Assembly: GCA_038373885.1 (NCBI GenBank)
Contig: JAWZYV010001774.1
Span: 372,001 to 436,000 of the forward strand
Source: Cheiracanthium punctorium
Taxonomy: Eukaryota; Arthropoda; Arachnida; Araneae; Cheiracanthiidae
Reading direction: 5' to 3'
DNA length: 64,000 bases
The notes under the pieces are model-generated. The model was not told where the DNA came from, ran no database searches, and saw only the letters and a program-made list of their open reading frames with translations. This document shows positions 32,177-40,922 of this stretch, one piece after another. Numbering within the stretch: position 1 is the first letter of the stretch; the number at the start of each line of letters is the position of its first letter. Both the position numbers and the translations under genes were made by a program.

Positions 32177-33400
32177 ATGGCTCATCAAAATACACGCGCA
32201 GGCCCGTTACTAATTGCGAAGGCCCCGCACCAGCACTTCTCGGAAGACTGGAAGACCTCCATAGTGTGCCCAATTCCAAAGCCGGGCCAGTACCTTACTG
32301 TAGCTAGTTTCTACAGACCCATCAGTCTCCTCAGCAGTATTGGGAAGATTACTGAAAGGGTCATACTCAACAGACTGATCAGACACATCATCAACGGTCA
32401 AATCATGATCCCCGAACAGTACAGGTTCTGCGCAAAACATAGTACCGTCCACCAATTGCACAGAGTAATTGAAAATATTTCAGACGCGTACATCAACAAG
32501 GAACACACAGCCATCGTAGTACTGGACTTTGCTAAAGCCTTCGACAAGGTTTGGCATGATGGACTGATTTTTAAACTTAACGAACTACAGTTCCCCGATA
32601 GCCTGATTAAGCTCATTCATAATTACTTACAAAACCGCAGATTCGTTGTCCGTGTTGACAATGCGCTGTCTGCCGAACAGCCCATCTCAAGCAGAGTCTT
32701 CCAAGGATCCATACTTGGTCCCACATTATTCAGTATTTATGCCAACGATATTCCCCAAAGCGAACATACCACTTTAGCATTATTCGCGGACGACGCGGCT
32801 ATTATCGGCCGATAGACCTACAAGACCACATTACAAAAAACAATAAAACACCACCTTAATCTCATCCTGCAATGGACTGCCAAATGGCACATCACACTCA
32901 ATGCTGACAAATGCCAGGCAATCTACCTTTCAAACAGGCTACCACCTTCTAGAATTATGATTGACGATAATCCCATCGACTGGACTAGGTGTTACGTTAG
33001 ATAAGAATCTAACTTAGAAAGCGCGTATCACTGATGCCAGAAACAAAATGACGGCCACCTTCCGCCGTCTTCATCCACTCATCTTCAATAGCAAAATCTC
33101 CAGACATAATAAAGTGCTATTCTACAAATCCATCATTAGACCCACCGCTACTTACGCTGCCCCGGTCTGGCAAACACATTTAAATCCAGCCTCAGCATTC
33201 TTGAACGACGTCAAAGCACCATATCAAGATCCATCAGACACGGACACCATTTCCTGTCTAAACAGACTATTCGACGGGATCTCAAGATCGCAACCTTCAA
33301 AAAAACTGTGCACAAACTATCACAACGGTTCTATTCAAGTAACAGAAACTTACCGAATGAAATTATGGCTGAGTTACCGGATTACGATACGGTAACTCAG
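32177..33400 (+). pseudogene. Jockey-type reverse transcriptase fragment
   Basis: An open stretch of 212 codons holds RT motifs in order: SIVCPIPKPGQ, FYRPISLLSSIGKITER, the palm motif LDFAKAFDKVWHDGLI, FQGSILGPTLFS (the usual Pro before QG is Phe) and the catalytic FADDAAI. A TAG follows four residues after it, at 32813. The thumb region continues in the same frame (ILQWTAKWHITLNADKCQAI) to a TAA near 33001, and C-terminal text resumes in other frames to NLPNEIMAELPDYD near 33390. The frame would copy the element's RNA into DNA at the target. The N-terminal endonuclease and first RT blocks are absent. It is a dead copy, though the catalytic motifs themselves are preserved. Confidence 0.85.
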
Positions 33401-33415
33401 CCGTATCGTAATCCG
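33368..33415. other. Interleaved inverted repeats near the Jockey 3' end
   Basis: GCTGAGTTACCG (33368-33379) pairs with 33390-33401. CGGATTACGATACGG (33378-33392) pairs with 33401-33415. All pairs are perfect. The two stems overlap and interlock (A-B-A'-B'), so the RNA can form either hairpin or a pseudoknot-like fold. It lies about 45 bp before the (CAGT)n tail. Confidence 0.8.
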
Positions 33416-33458
33416 ATAAGCACCTCGAGTACAGGTACTCCATTGTATACCCCTCAGC

Positions 33459-33476
33459 CAGTCAGTCAGTCAGTCA
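33459..33476 (+). repeat. (CAGT)n tail of the Jockey-like element
   Basis: Four and a half CAGT units form the 3' boundary of the retrotransposon, in place of a poly-A tail. Confidence 0.7.
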
Positions 33477-33477
33477 T

Positions 33478-33720
33478 CACACTTTGGATATTTGCCAGCG
33501 CGGCGAGATGATATTGTAGGAGAAAGTAGATCGCTAAAGCTATTTACTATTAGTCTAAGAGCCAGCGACCGCCAGACCTTCGTCATAGTATAAAAGCTAA
33601 AACTTTCTCTGTGCATACCCCCCCAACAGAGGTAGGAACAATCGGCCACTATAACGTTTGGATGATCGTGGCTTTGGCAGGTAACAGGTGGCAAAGGTGT
33701 ATAAAATTGCAGAATATTTT
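33478..33720 (+). repeat. Helitron-family sequence after the Jockey element
   Basis: CACACTTTGGATATTTGCC and AGCGCGGCGAGATGATAT match CACTTTGGATATTTGCTAGC and GCGCGACAAGATGGTAT of the complete Helitron (21013-21050). After about 50 bp the similarity fades. Probably the continuation of H3 beyond the Jockey insertion. Confidence 0.5.
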
Positions 33721-34396
33721 CGTCATTTCATAAAGCTTAATTTTTTTATATGTTCTTCGTCGCAGTACTAGAAACCACTTTATCCCTTGCCAGAAAGAAA
33801 AACATGATTCCAGCTAAGTGAATTCTTGAAAAAATAATAGAAAGTCTTTGATGACTCTAAAAATTTGCCTTTGTGTTCATGTGAGGCCAGTGGTCAGAGT
33901 TTGCAGGAGGAGAGAGAAGGAGAGAGGGTGCATCCCCATAGAATATCTATGGAATATTATATTATTTCTATGGAAGATGTCCCCCTCCTCGCCGAACAGC
34001 TAGCCAGTATCTCGGATTTCGTATTCGTAAACGGGGAACAGTCAGGAAATCTCATTCAATCCATTTTCTTTTGCTCGAATTGCTAAGTTCATAATTTTAT
34101 AAATTTAAATTCATTTCATTCTTTTTCTTAATTTCTTAATCTGAGAATGAGTAAAAGGAATCAGTAGCCGCTTTTAAGTTTTTTTAAATCTGGTGAAAAA
34201 AAATTCCACACATCAATTTGAAGCAGAAAAGTGAACATTAATGGCAATTCAAGCAACAGTAATAAATTTTTGAATGCTGTAATTTTACATCTTAAAGAAA
34301 AGTTGAGAAAGCACAAAGAAATTTTGAGATAAATAAATATTTTAGTTTCACTGAAAATAACCTCATACCTACAGATGAAAACAAATTAGATTAACT
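33721..34396. other. AT-rich non-coding DNA
   Basis: Nothing recognised with confidence. The last 150 bp may be decayed upstream parts of the hAT fragment that follows. Confidence 0.4.
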
Positions 34397-34645
34397 GCTA
34401 TAGAAGCTTTACAAGTATGCAACGCGCACGATGATATTTTCCCGAATATCCATAAACTTTTAAAAACTTTAGTCACTTTGCTTGTAACAGTATGTACTAC
34501 TGAAAGTTCGTTTTCAACTATGAAATGTTTAAAAAATTACTTAAGAAACAGTAAATTTGAAATGTGTTTAAATCGTCTCTGTCATACATGTATAAAAAAT
34601 AATTTTCTGCAAGTGTTATTCACTTACAGAAAATTAGGGAACTAA
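34397..34645 (+). pseudogene. hAT transposase C-terminal fragment
   Basis: Eighty-two codons to a TAA read AIEALQVCNAHDDIFPNIHK, LLKTLVTLLVTVCTTESSFS, TMKCLKNYLRN. This is the hAT dimerisation motif (IFPNI..LL..L.TLPV..ASSERSFST...K.YLR), with Cys-Thr-Thr where most relatives have Ala-Ser-Ala. Upstream coding is not recognisable. It resembles the lineage with DDIFPNI rather than the ZMYM1 copies at 18.3, 22.5 and 41 kb. Confidence 0.7.
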
Positions 34646-34699
34646 AATCCAGGAAACCTAAAAGAGATAAAAGTGAATTGTAGAAAGATAAAATGTAGA

Positions 34700-34990
34700 T
34701 AAAAAAAGAGTCACCTGAATGGGGCTCCCATCTACATGAAAATAAAACACTTCCACAGGCAAAATTTCAGTGGAAATATACGAGGGATAACTTGGATTCT
34801 GTAATCCCAGGGAAGCAATTCTCTTTATCTTTCGCTCCTCGCGAGGCTGTCGATCTAACGGTCTGGAGTTTTGGTAGGTTTTCTCCAGATGCAACATGAA
34901 TAAGCGTTAGAACCCTTTAGAAAGTCCTCATCCTAGGCAGATACCCCCGCGTGCAGGTTTGCCTTAAAACACAAACACAAACTTTCTTTC
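34700..34990. repeat. Degenerate SINE-like fragment
   Basis: GCGTTAGAACCCTTTAGAAAG followed by TCC matches the body of the SINE at 878-1118 (GGGTTAGAATCCCTTAGAAAG). The tRNA head is not visible. Low certainty beyond this match. Confidence 0.35.
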
Positions 34991-35126
34991 ACTCCGATAA
35001 CCCGAAGTGTAACTGGGAGCATAAAATACACAGGCCATCACCGATTAAAAAATAAAAATGCAACTTCTGCCATAGCAATACTATGCTTAATAAGAGCCAA
35101 AATTTGCAACAGCGCTATCTGTTAAC

Positions 35127-35285
35127 CAGGGACGTACCCAGAAAAAAATTTCGGAGGGGTCCAAACGGTGAAAAAGGCAGAATTTGTCACAAAAAGACTT
35201 CTTCATTCTTATTTTGTTAACAAAAACTGAAATTTCGGGGGGGGGGGGTGGACCCCCTGGACTACCCCCCTGGGTACGTCCGCAG
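35127..35285. mobile_element. 159-bp MITE with CAGGGACGTACCCAG ends
   Basis: Left CAGGGACGTACCCAG and, on the opposite strand, right CTGCGGACGTACCCAG, one indel apart. The interior has G- and C-runs (35238-35249). No clear flanking duplication, so the superfamily (probably hAT) is a guess. Confidence 0.6.
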
Positions 35286-35424
35286 AATTAATCCTTTTGC
35301 TGATGCAAGTCCTTCCCAATCTAAGTCCATGGATTTAGGTTAGCTAGCTGATGCTGCCATCTACATGTTTGTTATTTTATTACAATACATGAAAGCGTCC
35401 AGCCAGAGTTTGTTTATTGGCAGG

Positions 35425-35800
35425 GCAACCAGGGCACTTGCCCTGGGCCCAAGAATTTCAATTGCCCAAAAATGTATATTTCAACAAATTTTTATGTATT
35501 AAAAAATTAAATTATTAAAACTGCGTGTAAAAATTTAATTGCCATTTTCTCGAAATTACTCTAGTTGGCTGTTCATTCTCGGAGTCGGCATTTTACTCCA
35601 CCGAGGATATTTATTAATTGTGAAAATAAGTACAGGTATACGAAAGTCCTTCCGTACGTATTCCTTAGTGCATGCACTTACATTTAGTATTTAAACTTTA
35701 TACATATTTTTGTAGATATATGTGCCCAAAACAACTTAGATGCTAATATGCAATTTCTCGTAAGTGCAAAGCCCCAAAATTTTTATTTGTCCAGGGCTCA
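35425..35800. repeat. hAT-like end fragments
   Basis: GGCAGGGCAACCAGGGCAC and TTGCCCTGGGCCC at 35421-35452 resemble the CAGGGCAAACGGGGCAACTG end found at 36759, 43429 and 63960. A weaker GTCCAGGGCTC stretch at 35788-35800 may be the other end. Transposase not seen. Confidence 0.4.
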
Positions 35801-37234
35801 ATATCGTGATGATCGGGTCCTGCGTCCAACATAATTCCAAGTTTCATTCGATTCCATTGCCATTTTTCAGGAATGGAACAAAATGTGGTTGGAACAAAGG
35901 ACGGAAGAAAGTACCCGTCGTTGACGTGTTACTACGTAATGCAAATTTCCAAAAAAGCCTCAATTTTTGACAGCATTACAAGTAGAAAGAACGGAATTAG
36001 TATATTGGGAATCGTATAGAAAGCAAAATTATAACTTCTGTCTATTTTTAAAAGATTCCTGCTAAATTTCATTGCACTCTCTTGATTCTAAATTTCATTG
36101 CACTCTTTTGACTCTAAATTTTATTTTATTCGCTTGAGTGGTTTATACGTAATCGATAATTTTTTTTCACATTTTGAATAATTTTTTGGAAAATCTCTAA
36201 TCAAAATTTTTAAAAAATAGGACACCTATAGTTTAAGTTAAATGACCACCTACCATGTCACCAAGTTTCATTTCATACGTTTTAGTCGCTAATACGTGAT
36301 GCGCATCAATTATTTATACATTTTGAAACGATTTCGCAATATCTCAATCTAATTATTACTATTTTTTTTATAGCAACAGGTACAATTAAACTGAGTGACT
36401 ATCGGCCATGCTCTTAATTTGATTTCATATGTATTTGTCATTATTATGTAATTCACAAACGATTTTGAAATAATTTTCGCAAAATCTCAAAATCTAATCA
36501 AAATCTTTTAAAAATTTGAACCCTATAGTTTGAGTTGAGTGACCATCCCAGACAGCACATAAGCTTAAATCAAGCTTGAGATTTGGCTTGGCAATGCAAG
36601 GTTGGCTTAAGCTGGATTTTCACTTGCAAAGTGCGGTGATGGCGCCATCTGTGAAAGAGAATGGACATTAATTGTCTAGCGACCTCAAATTTGTTGAAAG
36701 TTCGTAAAAGATGTGTTTTAACGGGGATGGGATTTTTTTATTACCAGTGCCATATTACCGGCAGGGCAAACGGGGCAACTGCCCAGGGCCTACAGATTTT
36801 AGGGCCTAAAAATCTTACATCTTACACTTTTGTAATTTAAAAATAAAATTACAAAGGATAAAAAAAAATTCAGAAGTTAAATAATTTTTTTAATTATAAA
36901 GTATGAACAATGAAAATAATTCAAATTTACATTTGTATAAATTAATTTAAACTTATTTTTAATTCTTCGAAATGCTCTATATCAATATAGCATACCAATA
37001 TGTAGGAATTTGTAAAGAGAAATTTTAGCGTTAAAAAATAGCAAAAATTTTCAATTATTTGTTATTTTAAGAAATATTTACAAAAATGACTAAAGTGTTT
37101 GTATTCCATACATGTAATGTTAGCAACTGTGATATAGCATTTCGAAGTAACGTTTAACTATCTGTTTCTTTGATTTCAGATTACTTAACACAAAATTTGT
37201 GTTAAGTAAGTAAACCCCTTCTATTTTTCCAAAT

Positions 37235-37432
37235 ATGGAAATTCTTCAAAATAAAATACAATTATACTACGAAATTGATTTAAAAATCAGTCGTTTGTCT
37301 CAATTTTGGCCAGCAGTATTGCTCATGAGTGTTGCGGTACTGAAAGTTTTAAAACGTGTGCTGCTCTTAAGTTTATATTATGTTTATTTCCCTATTAGTA
37401 GAGTCTCTAAATCGCACATAAAATTATTTTAA
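37235..37432 (+). other. Small hydrophobic open frame of family E
   Basis: Sixty-five codons from ATG, starting MEILQNKIQLYYEID and containing LLMSVAVLKVLKRVLLLSLY, a plausible membrane helix. Homologous frames lie at 43911-44129 (72 codons), on the minus strand at 24206-24045 (about 54 codons, truncated by a 3' change) and at 13347-13157. The copies differ by many amino-acid replacements (for example Trp/Arg, Arg/Gly), so constraint is doubtful. No known domain. Confidence 0.3.
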
Positions 37433-37545
37433 TTTTGATGCATCCCATGAAAAGATAAAAAACACAAATAACATATCGCCCACTTATCAATCTGGCCAGA
37501 AAACCGCTTAATAATTCACTTCAAACTTTAGTCATAACAGCACAA

Positions 37546-37619
37546 GGCTCCGTTGGCTGAATGGATAACGCGCTCGGCTACGAATCGAAAGGTCCCGGGT
37601 TCTATTCTAGCCACGGACA
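37546..37619 (+). ncRNA. tRNA-Arg-like sequence inside E1
   Basis: GGCTGAATGGATAACGCG resembles a tRNA-Arg D-arm, CTACGAA gives an ACG-reading loop with a mostly paired stem, and GGGTTCTATTC is a B box. The acceptor ends pair poorly and no 3' terminator follows. A tRNA-derived part of the repeat, not a functional tRNA gene. Confidence 0.5.
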
Positions 37620-38410
37620 CTCGATGGAAACAGATTAAAATAACTTAAAATTACAGCATAGAGGGGGAAAATGCGCGGAAAAATAAAGTATGTGGGGCGC
37701 GGGCGCCCCGTGTGTTTAGAAATTTTTTTTTTTTGGAAAATTTTTTAAGCTTGAAATTAAGCTTGAAATGTCAAGCTTGATTCAAGCTTGACTTGATTCA
37801 AGGTCAAGATTGCTGGTCAAGCTTGATTCAAGCTTGACCAGCAAGCTATTTATTAATGCAAGCTGGGCAAGTGTAAACTAGAACACTTGATTCAAGCTTG
37901 CATCAAGCTTACACGACTGGAATTTTCAAGCTTAATTCAAGCTTATTGACTTGATAAATCAAGCTTGCTGCAAGTTTGATGCAAGTTTGCTGTGCTGTCT
38001 GGGATCTATCATGCCACCCTGTATCATTTCATTCGCTTCAGTTGTTATTACGTAATGCGAGAATAAAGATTTACGCAGCTTGAAATGGTTTTTGCAAAAT
38101 ATCAAAATTTTCAAAAAATCCAAAGTTTGTAGTTTAAGTTGAGTGACCGCCTATCATGCCACCCAATATCATTTCATTCGCTTTAGTCGTTATTACGCGA
38201 TGCGCTAACAAAGATTTACGGAGCTTGAAACAATTTTTGCAAAATCTCTAAATCTTACCAATTTTTTTTTTTTTTTTAAATCGTATGCATTTTAAGTTGA
38301 GTGACCACCTATCATTTTGCCAATTTTCGTTTCATTCGCTTCTGTCACGTTTACGTGATGGTCGGACGAAAAAAGCTACACCGACAGAATGACAGAACGA
38401 CAGACAAACT

Positions 38411-40089
38411 TTTTTTTTAGTGTCGTACTGGATTCCCAGGTGCGTGAAACGGACAGAAATCGCAAAATTTTTGAATTCCAAGTAATGTACAGAAAAAGTC
38501 TAATTCTATTTATATAGATATATGCTTTTCCTACAAATGTTAATTCGAAATTTATTAAATTAAGTGTACTTTGAAACTAACATTTATGCTTTAGAATTCA
38601 CATACACCCTCTCAAAAAACATTCGAGTAAAAGTCAAACTCCCTACGTCAGTTTCGTATATTAAAATTTAGCATAAAATATGAATATGAATGGTTATGCA
38701 TAATTACAGTTTTTCATATTTCCGTGGAGAATCGTGTGGTTTTTTAAAAACTAATTAAACATTCGCAAATCCTTCTTTGCATGAAAGTATTGTATAGATT
38801 GCTTCGAAATATAAATTAATTGTTTATTTTTCAAGGAATAAAGTTCATAATCAAGGTTAGTTATTATCTGCATATTCGCCAGATATGTTTGTCACACGTA
38901 AAATGTCATTTTGATAATTTACAAATATGGTATACATGGAATAACATGCCCAGGGACGGACACACAAAAAAATTGCGGTTGGGGTACTTTTTTTTGTGTT
39001 CTTTTACTTATAAACGCATTTGATTTTTCAAAACAACTTAATACCTTATAATATGACCGAAATTCGTCGGGGGAGGGGGGAGGGGAAGGTGCTCGTCTCA
39101 ATGTCTAGGTTCCAGGACCGGCCAACGAATATGCACGTTTTGGTAAACTTGATACGTGTAAATGAACCCCCCAGTTATTGGGATCAAAACGACCATGTCC
39201 CGATGTGGTCCGATTAACTGGAATCCACTGTATATATCATACATTTTCTATGTATTTATACATATGATCATATATGTTTTCTATAATATATATTTTCTAT
39301 GTATTTATACATAAATTTATTAAAATAAATCGGATTAAGTGTAAAATAAACAGTGTCACTCACCGGATTAAAATCTATAATTATACACGATCAAATAAGA
39401 AAAATAAATTATTTGTTTTGGGTCCATTTTCTTTCACTTTTATGATTATTGCAAGCGGTAATTAGAAATTTAAGTCTCTAAGGGTATATATGGCTATGTT
39501 AGTTTTATGGTAAGAACTACTAGAACCAGAGAAAATATATTATCATTTAAGTATTCGGTTTTGAATGAGCAATACGACTTTAAATTTAAAACTAAAATTG
39601 AAAACGGAGCGCTTCTGGACCCCGCAGATACTATCATCGGTCAATCCTTAATATTCAATATTTTAGTAATACACAAAATTCGTCCAAGAAGTAACTAAAA
39701 ATATATTGCTAAAATATAAAATTTTATATATTTTTATGCACATTTAAGCTTGTTTCATCTGAAACTCTGATGCATTTTCATGTACACAAATGAAAGGAGT
39801 CAAAAATTGGTATTGAAAGTTGACCAAAAATTTATAAAGCGGATTTTAATGCAGGAGTCAACGGAACCGTCCAAATCTTTTTATTTCTCTTAAGGTCTCC
39901 GGAAGTATGATGATTGTCCTCCATGCTTTATTTTTATGTGTACAAGTACAGTAAGCCTGGATAAATATACAAGCACTTGGAAAAAATCCCATCTTTATTT
40001 TAATAATGATGTAGCAGGTACACCTTGGATTTATATTGATAAAAATTTAGTCAAATGATTTTACTATACACTTTTTTTTGGTACTTATA
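38411..40089. other. AT-rich non-coding DNA
   Basis: A G-rich tract (GGGGGAGGGGGGAGGGG) lies at 39069-39085 and a class II-like start CAGGGACGGACACAC at 38951 without a visible mate. Otherwise nothing recognised. Confidence 0.45.
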
Positions 40090-40241
40090 TATTATCCCGG
40101 CGGCCTGCCAAGATGTGCGATGTTTCGCCAAGGTAACTGATGGACACACAAAATTATTGATGGTTCGGAATACGATTGGCAACAATTTGCCAGCACATTT
40201 GACGAAAAAATAGTTTGGCGGGAATGACCGCCGGGATAATA
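40090..40241. mobile_element. TA-flanked MITE with TTATCCCGGCGG ends
   Basis: Perfect 14-bp inverted repeats TATTATCCCGGCGG (40090-40103 and 40228-40241). The outer TA pairs are probably the duplicated target, which suggests a mariner/Tc1-type MITE of 148 bp. The interior also pairs partially. Confidence 0.75.
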
Positions 40242-40496
40242 CGGAAGTACACATTTTTTTTTTTTTTTTTTTTTTTAAATTTTCAAAGTAAGTCAGTAAT
40301 GTATATATGATATGAAGGTATTTTTTCAAGGGCTTTATATGTATGCAGGCGACTGTAAGAAAGACGCATTTTTAAACATTAAACATGTAGCATAAAAAAA
40401 ATAGCAATATGTTATTCCTCGGTTATCTAATGCCCGTTATTGAAAAAGGTGTATATAAAAAGAAAGCGCGCGCAATCTTAAAAGGAGGCATCCACT

Positions 40497-40521
40497 TAAT
40501 AATAATAATAATAATAATAAT
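40497..40521. repeat. (AAT)n microsatellite
   Basis: Eight consecutive trinucleotide units. Confidence 0.9.
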
Positions 40522-40922
40522 TCATATATATGAAGTTATTAAAATCGTCTTCGTCGAAAATACTGTAGGTAGAATTTATACAGGGTTAAACAAAAGAATT
40601 TCATATAAGGGTTCCAAGAGACGTGGTTTTGTAAATAAAGTAACTGAATGGCTTTCACTTGTTTACTTCCATTGTTGTAGACGGGACGGCATTAATTCTC
40701 TTCAGTGGCCAATGCTGCTCTCTATCGCGTGTTTGAAACAATGGGTGGCTAACAGACTAACCTGCTGTTTCAGCATAGATTATTATCAGCGCCAGCGCAA
40801 GGTTATCCGGCGTCAACCTGCAAAAAAGTTAAAATCGCCCCCCCCCCCCCTCCTTTTTTTTTTTTACAGGAGAAATAAGTTTCCAAGAAAGCATTTGTTG
40901 AAAAAAAAAATAATAAATTTAT

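Larger units (their letters stand above)
26285..33477 (+). mobile_element. Jockey-like non-LTR retrotransposon, split and decayed
   Basis: The 5' UTR begins where the array text TTTTGCAACGT stops, followed by gag (26330-27640). A hAT-like block (27642 to about 32130) then interrupts. A reverse transcriptase fragment in the same orientation follows (32177-33400), and the tail is (CAGT)4 at 33459-33476. Beyond the tail, Helitron-family text (CACACTTTGGATATTTG) resumes, so the element was inserted into H3. The apurinic endonuclease domain and the start of the reverse transcriptase are missing. That gag and RT belong to one copy is inferred from orientation and context. Confidence 0.65.
36547..38003 (+). 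mobile_element. Family E element E1 (complete)
   Basis: CCCAGACAGCACA to TGTGCTGTCTGGG, 1457 bp, flanked by a 2-bp AT duplication and validated by an adjacent empty repeat unit. Order of parts: AAGCTT-rich end; GATGGCGCCATCTGTGAAAG; a hAT-end fragment from 36748; a 25-bp palindrome near 37185-37209; a small open frame (37235-37432); a tRNA-like segment (37546-37619); and a long AAGCTTGA-rich end that includes a 35-nt perfect hairpin (37810-37844). No transposase. The 2-bp, non-TA duplication does not fit hAT, mariner or piggyBac. Confidence 0.85.
35990..38410 (+). repeat. Tandem repeat of about 150-bp units, split by E1
   Basis: Five or so diverged units repeat the order: ATTTCATTCGCTT, TTATTACGTGATGCG, AAAGATTTACG, TTTTGCAAAATCTC, then TAGTTTAAGTTGAGTGACC and CCTATCATGCCACC. 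E1 sits between GTGACCAT and CTATCATGCC of one unit; the next unit (GTGACCGCCTATCATGCC) serves as the empty site. The array ends in GACAGAACGACAGACAAAC near 38400. Confidence 0.75.
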
